Shown: one piece after another, positions 56,213 through 64,000 of the stretch
Position numbering within the stretch: the first letter of the stretch is position 1
Layout of the letters: every line of letters begins with the position of its first letter
NCBI RefSeq assembly: GCF_019802045.1
Contig: NZ_JAHVHU010000019.1
Location: 25,710 to 89,709, forward strand
Direction of reading: 5' to 3'
DNA length: 64,000 nucleotides
DNA from: Membranihabitans marinus
GTDB taxonomy: Bacteria; Bacteroidota; Bacteroidia; Chitinophagales; Saprospiraceae
Notes under the pieces: model-generated
The model's database searches: none
Told to the model about the DNA's origin: nothing
Seen by the model: only the letters and a program-made list of their open reading frames with translations
Program-made: the position numbers and the translations under genes

Positions 56213-57481
56213 CTAGTCGGGTGGCAAATCGCTTTGAAATGGTTTCATCAATGGCGTCGGATCCATCAGATTATCGGGCGTGAATACCGGCGACACTTTT
56301 TCAGAAAAATCGATTAAATCCATAAACAGACTTCTGAGTAAAATAATCGTCTCCGGTGTTTTATTCACAATGTATGAAAACAAATTCACGGGCCGGAAAG
56401 GGACATCCCCCAAGCCGTCCCTATCCAGGTCATAGCCCGTATAATTGCTCCAGTAGTTCTTTTCGAAAACATTGTCATTGAGATTGCTGTTATAGGACAA
56501 GTCGAAAGAGTTGTGTAAAAAGTTGTTCTTCGTGAAGACATTGGTATAGATGGCTCCCCGGATTTTTAGTGCCCAGCCATTATCTTTAAATTCATTGTTC
56601 TGATAATTAATCCGGTTGGTGCCTTCGACGTTGATTCCGATCGTGTTTTTGATAAACTTGTTGCCGATAATTTCTGCATCGTTGATTTCTTTCAATAAAA
56701 GTCCGTACGAAGAAGCGCCCCAGTTATTCATAAAGGTGTTGTGCCGCATGTCGATGTGTTTGGAAAACATGACCGCGACTCCTGCGCCATTTTGTTCGAA
56801 GGTGTTCCGCTCATACTGGTCGTGGTTCGAAAACATAAAATGAAGACCATACCGGATGTTGTGGTGACTATAGTTGTTTCTGATGACGCAACTGTCGGCA
56901 AACTCAAAGTAAATGCCATCCCGGGCTTGTTCGATCTCGTTGCCTTCGATCAAGACGTGCTGGGCATACCACAGGTGGATGCCATTGCCCGATCCAAACT
57001 CATTGGTCGCATGTCCGTTCAGATAATTGTTTCGAATGATCCCATGGTGAGATTTTTGGAGATAGATGCCAAAAAGAAAATCTTCCAGAATCAGATTTTG
57101 AAGTATGAAATCTCGACTTTTGATAATGCGTATCGCTGCGTGGTCTTTGGTATAACTCGTCTCTACATGGCGAATCACAAATCCGTCCAGGGTGACACTA
57201 TCCGATGTGATTTGTACGATTTCTCCCTTGTTTTCTCCATCGATAATCGGTTGGCCGATACCAAGTAGATAGAGGGGTTTGTTAATAACTATGTTGTATT
57301 CCGGGTAAGTCCCAGCTGCCACCTGTACCGTATCGTACGGGGAGGCCTGGTCAATGCCTGCTTGTAAGGTTGTCACGGGACAGGTGGCGCATACTTCGAT
57401 CGTGTCAGCCCGCAGTTGCCCGACGAACAAGGTGCTTAGAGCAAAAATAAAAATATCAAGAATGTGTTTTTGTAGTAGCAT
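56213..57481 (-). CDS. nosD: Periplasmic copper-centre maturation protein NosD
   Basis: 422 residues from the ATG at 57479-57481, which begins a signal peptide (MLLQKHILDIFIFALSTLFV); a longer frame would add 24 unlikely residues. The mature protein is a parallel beta-helix (CASH/NosD repeats such as LILEDFLFGIYLQKSHHGII and IGNKFIKNTIGINVEGTN) with the family ending NYWSNYTGYDLDRDGLGDVP. NosD works with NosFY on CuZ assembly in NosZ. A 145-bp gap separates it from nosL. Confidence 0.92.
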   Translation of the reverse strand: MLLQKHILDIFIFALSTLFVGQLRADTIEVCATCPVTTLQAGIDQASPYDTVQVAAGTYPEYNIVINKPLYLLGIGQPIIDGENKGEIVQITSDSVTLDGFVIRHVETSYTKDHAAIRIIKSRDFILQNLILEDFLFGIYLQKSHHGIIRNNYLNGHATNEFGSGNGIHLWYAQHVLIEGNEIEQARDGIYFEFADSCVIRNNYSHHNIRYGLHFMFSNHDQYERNTFEQNGAGVAVMFSKHIDMRHNTFMNNWGASSYGLLLKEINDAEIIGNKFIKNTIGINVEGTNRINYQNNEFKDNGWALKIRGAIYTNVFTKNNFLHNSFDLSYNSNLNDNVFEKNYWSNYTGYDLDRDGLGDVPFRPVNLFSYIVNKTPETIILLRSLFMDLIDFSEKVSPVFTPDNLMDPTPLMKPFQSDLPPD

Positions 57482-57626
57482 TTTCAATAATTCGGGGTTG
57501 GATAAACCAGAAGTATGAACAAGAAACTCCTGATGCCCATACCATCTTGGCATTAAATGTTTTCATTTCTGGCACCTCCAAAATGATCCAGGTGCTCAGA
57601 CATCATCAATCATCGACAATTTATAA

Positions 57627-58079
57627 TCAATGATTAATAACTCCTTCGGTATCCTTGAAGTAACTGGTCAGCTCGTTCCAGGTGTATAAAGTGCCATCAT
57701 TTACACTTTGTAATTTTACCGCGTCGTCATGGCTGATTGTGCCGGATAGAAAAGCCCCCATCGGACTGGGAATATTCTCACTAATCAGAAAAGTAGACGC
57801 CGTCGCATCCACCAGTGTCCCGGGTTCGTTATAATCATTGATCAGATAGAACTTCACTGTGGAATCGTCGATGGTCTTTCTGTAATTCATCATGCATTCG
57901 ATCGCGTCAAATTTATAGGCTCGTCCTTTCTGAGTGACTATTTCAGCCCCATGTTGCTTGTCCACGATGGTCATATGACAGTATTCGCACATGTCCGAAC
58001 CGTAATCGATCGGCTGAGGCTCTATGCTACAGGCGAGTACAGTGGCTATAAACAAGCAATAAAAAACAAGATTCTTCAT
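57627..58079 (-). CDS. nosL: Copper-chaperone lipoprotein NosL
   Basis: 150 residues. Lipoprotein signal with Cys17 (TVLAC). The NosL motif C31-EY-C34-H-M36 binds copper, and later YKFDAIECMMNY is also characteristic. It delivers copper to apo-NosZ at the membrane surface. It lies 25 bp after the membrane protein gene and before nosD on the same strand. Confidence 0.93.
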   Translation of the reverse strand: MKNLVFYCLFIATVLACSIEPQPIDYGSDMCEYCHMTIVDKQHGAEIVTQKGRAYKFDAIECMMNYRKTIDDSTVKFYLINDYNEPGTLVDATASTFLISENIPSPMGAFLSGTISHDDAVKLQSVNDGTLYTWNELTSYFKDTEGVINH

Positions 58080-58104
58080 GACTCAAATTATTGTTTGTCA
58101 ATGA

Positions 58105-58716
58105 TTAATTTTTTGCCCACTCTTTTCGGCCCACGAAAAAAGAAACAAAAGTCAATGCCATCCCGACAAACATCATATATCCTCCTGTGCTGGGATAGGA
58201 GTACACATCAAAATTAAGCATTTTCTGATAACCAAATAGGGGGGGCTTGTAAGTCATCGGAGTGCCGTCCGGATGCGTGAGTTTCATGATCGCATGCGGA
58301 TCGAGATTGCTGCCATAGTCTGTCAGCCAGATATTGAAGTCATAGACTCCCAGGATTCCAAGCACCGACATGAGAATAAACCATCCCAGGAACCAGCCCG
58401 GTCCCACTTTGGCCAGGAAACCTAAGATTCCGATTAAAATTCCCAGTCCGATCATAATTCCCACCACGTAAGGAAATACCTCAAATTCCCACATTTCACC
58501 TTCCTTGGGGAGGGTTTGCATGCCGATGTAATGGTTGAGCCCATCAATGTTTTGAATGTCAAATTCCTCTTCCCCCGCCAGTTTGTTAATGTGTATATTC
58601 ATTCCGAGTGGATCCGGATACTGGGGTGCACCCAATCTGATGTTCCACAATGGAAATACGAACAGTCCTATCAGGAGGGCTGCACCTATGATCATTAAAA
58701 TTCCTCCTTTTTTCAT
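58105..58716 (-). CDS. Membrane protein of the nos cluster, function unknown
   Basis: 203 residues with four membrane segments: one at the N-terminus, then a loop of about 60 residues rich in acidic and aromatic residues, two central helices and one near the C-terminus. I recall similar proteins between nosZ and nosL in other Bacteroidota clusters, but no function is assigned. No heme or metal motif is visible. It probably assists NosZ maturation or electron delivery, judging only from position. Confidence 0.75.
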   Translation of the reverse strand: MKKGGILMIIGAALLIGLFVFPLWNIRLGAPQYPDPLGMNIHINKLAGEEEFDIQNIDGLNHYIGMQTLPKEGEMWEFEVFPYVVGIMIGLGILIGILGFLAKVGPGWFLGWFILMSVLGILGVYDFNIWLTDYGSNLDPHAIMKLTHPDGTPMTYKPPLFGYQKMLNFDVYSYPSTGGYMMFVGMALTFVSFFVGRKEWAKN

Positions 58717-58797
58717 ACTTTAAGTTTTGGAAAGTAGTTTCTGCATCCTGTTGTTTTCCAACCGGTTTATCTGGTCTGGTTGTACGGATAAAATAAG

Positions 58798-58840
58798 AAA
58801 AGTGGGGCAGGTCCTAAAGATGCCCTGACCCACTTAACTA
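58798..58840 (-). terminator. Terminator-like hairpin after nosZ
   Basis: Read on the minus strand: AAGTGGGTCAGG pairs with CCTGCCCCACTT across an internal bulge, followed by TTCTTATTTT. It lies 41 bp beyond the nosZ stop and before the next nos gene, so it may lower expression of the assembly genes relative to nosZ. Confidence 0.7.
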
Positions 58841-58880
58841 TTGAAAACACTACTTCTTTATCTAATAACAAGGTTTTTTA

Positions 58881-60836
58881 TCATTCCCCTAATGACCAGG
58901 ATAGCTCCACGTCGCTGTCGGCGGGTGAAACCCGGATCAGTCCTTGCATCTCTTGGTGTAGCGCACTGCAGAAATCGGTACAATAGAATGGCCAAATTCC
59001 GACCTTTTTGGGTTCCCAGACCATGGTTTCTGTTTGGCCGGGCATGATCAGTAATTCGGAGTTGTTCGCACCCATCATGGCAAATCCATGAGGCACATCA
59101 AAGTCTTGCTCCAGGTTGGTTATGTGGAAGTAAACTTTGTCGCCGACCTTGATTCCTTCGATATTATCCGGATTCAGGTGACTTCGGATCATGGTCATGT
59201 ATATATGGACATTGTTCCCATCCCGTTCGATGCGGACATCGCCATCGTTCGTCGTAGCGTGTGGATGTTCGTTTTCGGCCAGCTTGTAGATTTTTTTGGA
59301 TTTGGACATGATCATATCAGCAGGAATCATGGACGCATAATGGGGTTCGCCGATGGTCGGAAAATCCAGGAGTAGTTCCATTTTGTCGCCAGTGATATCG
59401 TATAGCTGTGCCGAGTGGTTCATTTCTGGTCCGGTGGGCAGATAACGATCCTTGGTGATCTTGTTCATAGCCACCATGTATTTACCCCAGGGTTTTTGTG
59501 AGTTTCCACCGGGTATACTCAAGTGACCTACTGAATAATAGGTTGGCTTTCGATCCAGGATCTCCCAGGTACCTACTTTCCATTTGACGACTTCTGAAGA
59601 AATAAAGAAAGTGGTGTATGCATTTCCGTTATTATCGAACTCTGTGTGAAGCGGTCCGAGTCCCGGCTGCACGACGGTTCCACCCAGTACATCTTCAAAA
59701 TTCAGGATCGGAATACCGTAGGCTTCCCCATCAAATTTTTCATTTTCGATGGCGTCCAGCATTTTAGAGAACGAATGGACTGTCAGATCAGCGGACAGCT
59801 TGCCATTCCCGACGATATATTCACCCGTAGGATCTACGTCACAACCGTGTGGTGATTTTGGAGTGGGCAGGAAATAAACCAGCCCCGGAAGTTCCCGTGC
59901 GTCCAGGACGCGTACTTCCTTTTTGATCGTAGAGGTAGCGGTATGGGTATGTTCATCATAAATATTGTGCGCATATTCGGTGGCTTCTGTCGTAAAATCA
60001 CCATTCTCAATATATTCTTCGGCCTTTTTCCAGTTGATGGCAGCAATAAAGTCCTTGTCGTTTTGAGACGCATTGACTTCCAGGAGGGTGTGCGCTTCTT
60101 CGGTGTTGTAGGTCGTTACAAAATACCACCCGTGCGATTTGCCCCGGCCCGGGTGAGCCAGATCGTAGTCAAAGCCAGGGACCCGGATTTGGAAAGAGAG
60201 ATCCATTTCGCCGTTGTCCTGATCGACGCTGAGAAATGAAAAGCTGGCCCCGAAATTACCTTTACGGTCTGCAATCGGCATGTCTTTTTGAGGAATAGGT
60301 ATGCCAAAACGCGTGCCGGCGATCACGTATTCCGTGTTTTCAGTCACGAAGGCTGAACTGTGGTTTCCGGCGCTGTTCGGCAATTCAATAATTTCGGCGG
60401 TTTCAAAAGTTTCCAGATCAATTCGAGCTACGCGGGGTGTATTGTTGCCGTTCATAAAGACCCATCGGCCGTCAAGTTCTCCATTGGTCTGAGAGATGTC
60501 CGGGTGGTGGGTGTCGTCCCATGGAATGAAGCCGTGTGTGGTGTTGAGCATCGGCTTGGTTTCTTCGTTGTACCCATAGGCCTTTTCAGGATCCTGAGAA
60601 AACACCGGAATCACTTTGAGCAATCTTCCTGAAGGAATCCCATATACCGAAAGCTGACCACTAAATCCACCGGACAGGAAGCCGTAAAATTCGTCATACT
60701 CTCCAGGCGGTATATAGGTGCGTTCTGCAGCATTGGCAGTCAGTGCACCGCTGGACTTTTGGCCCTGATTATTGCAGCTGGTCAATCCGATGACCAGGGC
60801 TGCGCTTATAAGGATTAAAAAATTGAATGTTTTCAT
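58881..60836 (-). CDS. nosZ: Nitrous oxide reductase, clade II (Sec-dependent lipoprotein form)
   Basis: 651 residues. The N-terminus is a lipoprotein signal (Cys21 in LTSC) with no twin arginine. The seven-bladed propeller carries the CuZ histidine motifs DDTHHPD, KSHGW, SPHGCDVD, LGPLHTEFD, MNHSAQ and GEPHYASM. The C-terminal cupredoxin domain has the CuA ligands DVPHGF, C619, C623, H627 and M630. All expected copper ligands are present. It reduces N2O to N2 in the periplasm. Lack of a Tat signal and the cluster content place it in clade II. It lies 41 bp after the fasciclin gene. Confidence 0.96.
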   Translation of the reverse strand: MKTFNFLILISAALVIGLTSCNNQGQKSSGALTANAAERTYIPPGEYDEFYGFLSGGFSGQLSVYGIPSGRLLKVIPVFSQDPEKAYGYNEETKPMLNTTHGFIPWDDTHHPDISQTNGELDGRWVFMNGNNTPRVARIDLETFETAEIIELPNSAGNHSSAFVTENTEYVIAGTRFGIPIPQKDMPIADRKGNFGASFSFLSVDQDNGEMDLSFQIRVPGFDYDLAHPGRGKSHGWYFVTTYNTEEAHTLLEVNASQNDKDFIAAINWKKAEEYIENGDFTTEATEYAHNIYDEHTHTATSTIKKEVRVLDARELPGLVYFLPTPKSPHGCDVDPTGEYIVGNGKLSADLTVHSFSKMLDAIENEKFDGEAYGIPILNFEDVLGGTVVQPGLGPLHTEFDNNGNAYTTFFISSEVVKWKVGTWEILDRKPTYYSVGHLSIPGGNSQKPWGKYMVAMNKITKDRYLPTGPEMNHSAQLYDITGDKMELLLDFPTIGEPHYASMIPADMIMSKSKKIYKLAENEHPHATTNDGDVRIERDGNNVHIYMTMIRSHLNPDNIEGIKVGDKVYFHITNLEQDFDVPHGFAMMGANNSELLIMPGQTETMVWEPKKVGIWPFYCTDFCSALHQEMQGLIRVSPADSDVELSWSLGE

Positions 60837-60877
60837 AATGTGTTATTTAAAAGAATACTGCGTAAATAATTTGTGTG

Positions 60878-61462
60878 TTATTCATTGTCAGGAGGTAACA
60901 TCACCTGATCTATCACGTGGACAATGCCATTGCTGGCGGGGATACTGGCTATGATTTTTGCTCCGCTAACATAGACGTCATCCCCTTTGACTTCTACCGG
61001 TGCGTTTTGATTATTCGCTTGCCCTACTTTTTTGAATTTTTTCAAAAAATCTTTGCTGTAGTTGCCGGGTGTAACGTGGTACTTCAGAATGTTGGCCAGC
61101 TGATCCTTGTTTTCTGGTTTAAGTAGATTCTCTACCGTTCCTTCGGGCAACGCATCAAAAGCTGTATTAGTCGGAGCAAAGACCATCAAGGGGCCCGCAT
61201 TGACCAGTGCGTTTTCCAGATCTGCGGCTTGGACTGCAGCGACCAGGGTCGTATGGTCCTTCGATTGCATGGCCACCTGCAGCACATTGGGATCCGATAC
61301 GTCATCTTCCACGAAGGCCTGACCTTGTTCTTTTGATAGGGTGGCAGAGGGTGTGTTTCTGCTGGCTTCTTCACCGGATTGATCGGCATTATTGCATTGT
61401 GTGAAAAACAATAGTGCTACAGGGAAAGCAACGAAAGCCTTCCAATTCATAGGTCTTTTCAT
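60878..61462 (-). CDS. Fasciclin-domain lipoprotein in the nos operon
   Basis: 194 residues. A signal sequence ends FFTQC (probable but weak lipobox, Cys23), then a linker, then one fasciclin (FAS1) domain over about residues 65-190: TLVAAVQAADLENAL, GPLMVFAPTNTAFDALPEGT, ILKYHVTPGNYS and the final NGIVHVIDQVMLPP. FAS1 domains usually mediate adhesion or protein contacts. The position between cytochrome c and nosZ, with 23- and 41-bp spacers, suggests a structural role in the N2O respiratory complex; that is inference. Confidence 0.87.
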   Translation of the reverse strand: MKRPMNWKAFVAFPVALLFFTQCNNADQSGEEASRNTPSATLSKEQGQAFVEDDVSDPNVLQVAMQSKDHTTLVAAVQAADLENALVNAGPLMVFAPTNTAFDALPEGTVENLLKPENKDQLANILKYHVTPGNYSKDFLKKFKKVGQANNQNAPVEVKGDDVYVSGAKIIASIPASNGIVHVIDQVMLPPDNE

Positions 61463-61485
61463 AATTATATGGTTTAGGCGTGTAT

Positions 61486-61980
61486 TTATAGCGTCCTAAA
61501 GTACTCCAGAATGGCTCGGGCTTGATCTTCCGTTAAATTCTGATTGGCCATCGGAGAACCATTAAACTCCATCAACAGATCTTTGGCCAGCGGGTCTTCT
61601 TTGATCATGACCTCGGGGTTTAGAATCATATTCATGACCCATTCCGGTGATCTTCGATCCAAAATGTCTTTTGGAGCTGGACCGATGAACTTTGAGTCAG
61701 GTTTGTGGCAGGCAATACACATCTGATCAAAAACTTTTTTGCCTTCCACAGCCAGTTTTCGGTCTATTTCGGGATCGAGGGTGACCGACGTCACGGGACC
61801 CACGCCCTTGTTCTCCAGATCAATTCGTTCGGAAGCTTTGACCTTTGATTTGGGGGACTCCGTGGATGTCTCCGCTCCGGAAGTAGTACTGGATGAAGAA
61901 GAATCTCCTTCACCACTGCCTCCACAGCTGAGTATTAAAAATCCGAGAACGGGTAAAATGAATTTTGCAAGTGTTTTCAT
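61486..61980 (-). CDS. Monoheme cytochrome c lipoprotein
   Basis: 164 residues from the ATG at 61978-61980; the eight codons before it are unlikely to be used. Lipobox LILSC19, then a Ser/Thr-rich flexible linker of about 50 residues, then a small c-type cytochrome domain with C88-IAC-H92 and a probable Met ligand in FNGSPMANQNL. As first gene of the nos transcript it is the likely electron donor to NosZ, tethered by its linker. Confidence 0.9.
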   Translation of the reverse strand: MKTLAKFILPVLGFLILSCGGSGEGDSSSSSTTSGAETSTESPKSKVKASERIDLENKGVGPVTSVTLDPEIDRKLAVEGKKVFDQMCIACHKPDSKFIGPAPKDILDRRSPEWVMNMILNPEVMIKEDPLAKDLLMEFNGSPMANQNLTEDQARAILEYFRTL

Positions 61981-62000
61981 GGTATGTAGTGGTTTTGATT

Positions 62001-62056
62001 TCAAGTGTAAAGATAATTAAGGATATAGAGGTATTTTATGATTCAGATCATAAAAT
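62001..62056 (-). promoter_or_regulatory. Predicted nos operon promoter with Crp/Fnr-type palindrome
   Basis: ATTTTATGAT-TCAG-ATCATAAAAT at 62033-62056 is a perfect 10+4+10 palindrome whose core TGAT-N4-ATCA matches the FNR/DNR/NnrR half-sites. On the minus strand TATCTTTA (62008-62015) is a near-consensus -7 element, so transcription would start near 62003. The palindrome centre is then about 41.5 bp upstream, the classical class II activator position. Confidence 0.7.
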
Positions 62057-63578
62057 GGATAAAAAGACCAAAAACTCCTAAATAATTTTTCCGAATGGTT
62101 GTTGCTACAAGATGTGGGGTAGGGTCTTTGCTGAGCATTGTGCGGATACTTTTCGCAAGAGGCGACTTCATGTAAGTTTATTCAACATAAGGAGTTATCG
62201 GGCGAAAAACACCTGAGGGATAATGCTCAAATGAAGAATAAACCCAATGGGAGCAGACGGGAACCATGCCATGCAGCGGTGGAAAATCTGGTGTAACGGA
62301 TGGGTTTTCTTACCAGAAAGGAAAGGGCATACTGATCGAGTCGATAAATTTTCCCGTTCATTCTGAATAACGACCGATTATTATATAGCGTAGTAAATTA
62401 TCGGTACATATTATATATTTACACCAGTGGTTCATTCTCGATCCGCGCAAGCTAAACGCGGCAAATTATTTTGAAGGTTTTTTTCTTGATTAGATAACCT
62501 CCATGAAGAGGACCCCAAAAGAAACAAATTGTAAACCCCGAATGAATCAGGTTAAATGGAATTGCAACCAGTGAGTGCAGTTCCATTTTTTTTAGTGCTC
62601 CCATTGACAAAACATTATTGGCGGATTCTTATATACCAGCTTTTTATCCTCAAAATCCGAATGAAGCTACGGTTGTTTTTCGAGCCAACCCTCACATGGG
62701 ATTCGCCGTTCCTCGCCAAGGATCTGATGGATTTATGGGGACACGACTTAGCCCGCTTTATTCGGCACGTCAATCTATTGTGACACATAATGCACAGTGT
62801 GTCAATTACTTAAACCCCAAAATTGGGCGTGTTGCACAGCCCGATTTTGGGTGAGGTTTGACTTTTGATTCATACATTATCCTCGGGACAGAGCCCCTCT
62901 TACAGTCAAGGCGGGGGCAGGTCGGTTCTCTCATCCTACCACCCAAAATGAGGGTATTATGGTTCCCTCATAAATCAAACGCCATGAAATTGCGGGTTAG
63001 GAACTTTTCTCGGTCGATTTCTCGATTTGTCAATAAATAGCCTCGTCAATACTGTACGTAATGTGTAAATCGAAGCACTCGCATTTTTGTGTCAATCTTT
63101 CGTGGTGACTCGTAGCCATGGACATTCAGTAAGAACAATGTGAGTTATGAAGTGTATTCCAATCCGAATTCTATTTCATCACAGGACTGCATTGCACATT
63201 CAAATCCAGCCACGTTTGTAAAAATACAGGGCAGTTGCAAGGAGTAGGTTTTTAATTCATACCTGTGGACACTGGGTTTATGGGAGTTTCATCTTCAATG
63301 TGGGCAACAGGGAATGTTATTTCGATGGATACAAAGGTAATAGCGGGGTTGGCCGGGGCAAAGATTGATCAAAGTCACCTTTTATGGGAGCCAATTATTA
63401 TGCTGTAAAGTTTATTTGAAAATTTATGAAAAAAAATATAATTCTGTTGTAAGCTCCAAAAAGATTATATCAACTGCATGTATGGGAATATGTTAAAATA
63501 ATAGGTAGGATAAAGTCTTTTTTGTATATTAGTTGTCCTTTTCGAAAATAGGCTTTTCTGAAATTATTTTCAGAAAAG
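62057..63578. other. Gene-free region between nos operon and rRNA operon
   Basis: About 1.5 kb with no frame I can support as a gene. It contains copy D of the 126-bp repeat and otherwise AT-rich unique sequence. Short frames over 62556-62854 run through the repeat and are rejected. Confidence 0.55.
62749..62874 (-). repeat. 126-bp structured interspersed repeat, copy D
   Basis: Opposite orientation to copies A-C. The right end (GCGGGCTA on the minus strand) is intact, while the left terminus is changed to TATGAATC, so the terminal stem is lost. Hairpin 1 (CCCAAAATCGGGC / GCCC-A-ATTTTGGG) and hairpin 2 (GACACA / TGTGTC) are well paired. Two pairs of hairpin 2 differ from copy A on both sides. 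Confidence 0.85.
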
Positions 63579-63611
63579 TTTGGTGGTGTGGAATATTAAT
63601 TCCTATATTTG
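63579..63611 (+). promoter_or_regulatory. rRNA operon promoter
   Basis: TTTG at 63579-63582, a 21-nt spacer and TATATTTG at 63604-63611: a textbook Bacteroidota -33/-7 pair. The 16S gene starts about 195 bp downstream. The leader contains GTTCTTTGATAGATTGGGAG, resembling leaders of other Bacteroidota rRNA operons. Confidence 0.8.
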
Positions 63612-63805
63612 CACTCGCTTTTGAAGAAAAGTTCTTTGATAGATTGGGAGAAAGAAAGGTAAGAAACCAAGTTTTTTAAAAAATGAGAGTTTCGATAACG
63701 AAAAGCAAATTTTTGCTAGTTAGAGAGTCATGAATTGATCAGACAGCACAATAAGTATTGCATTGAGATCTTCGGATCTTGGTGTTTCAATATACGAACA
63801 ACAAT

Positions 63806-64000
<195 letters not shown>

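Noticed and set aside
58881..60836. Clade I (Tat-exported) nitrous oxide reductase
   Set aside because: There is no twin-arginine motif; the N-terminus is a Sec lipoprotein signal, and nosR is absent.
62618..62854. Frame translating through copy D of the 126-bp repeat, similar in translation to frames in copies B and C (RQSI...KIG)
   Set aside because: The similarity follows from the shared nucleotide sequence. Differences between copies C and D fall on all codon positions, not mainly the third, and copy A has a stop early in the same frame. Pairing is preserved instead, so the repeat is treated as non-coding.

Overview
The window is chromosomal DNA of a Bacteroidota bacterium, most likely from the Saprospiria/Chitinophagia side of the phylum (inferred). 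Supporting evidence: two proteins with type IX secretion (T9SS) C-terminal domains, many lipoproteins, several promoter-like sites of the Bacteroidota form TAnnTTTG, weak ribosome binding sites, and the start of a 16S rRNA gene at the right edge. Overall base composition is moderate, with one AT-richer island.

Layout. 1-5.3 kb: start of a secreted protein, a lipoprotein formylglycine-generating enzyme and three sugar-transfer genes. 5.9-12.2 kb: a beta-helix lipoprotein, an MFS transporter, a RimK-type ligase overlapping an aspartoacylase-like peptidase, and a PBP4-type carboxypeptidase. 12.5-16.6 kb: purA, a Fur-family regulator and the (p)ppGpp enzyme in one minus-strand run. 17-22 kb: tRNA-Leu, tig, clpP, clpX, an ECF sigma factor and a tiny putative anti-sigma factor. 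22.4-30 kb: a polyferredoxin/flavoprotein pair, a T9SS cargo protein, plsC, feoBA and tRNA-Ala. 30-42 kb: a beta-CASP nuclease, a secreted hydrolase, a membrane pyrophosphatase, a tail-specific protease, small unknown genes and an ABC-F protein. 42.5-54.4 kb: a surface-polysaccharide locus (YfhO-like protein, flippase, glycosyltransferases, WecB, Gfo/Idh dehydrogenase). 54.7-62 kb: a complete clade II type nitrous oxide reductase cluster (cytochrome c, fasciclin lipoprotein, NosZ, unknown membrane protein, NosL, NosD, NosF, NosY). 63.8 kb to the end: start of an rRNA operon.

Main unexplained structure. A 126-bp interspersed repeat occurs in four complete, ungapped copies (2954, 22108, 26187, and 62749 on the minus strand), with a degenerate relic near 39713. 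It has TA...TA ends, complementary termini and two internal hairpins. Several stem pairs change in a compensatory way between copies, so the folded form appears to be selected. I read it as a non-coding structured repeat, either MITE/REP-like or an RNA; I do not recognise it as a named family.

Other points. The nos cluster has a perfect 10+4+10 palindrome with a TGAT-N4-ATCA core (Crp/Fnr type), centred about 41.5 bp upstream of the predicted transcription start. There is also a heptad AAAGGGG array able to form a G-quadruplex before the PBP4 gene, and several blocks of palindromic or tandem intergenic repeats.
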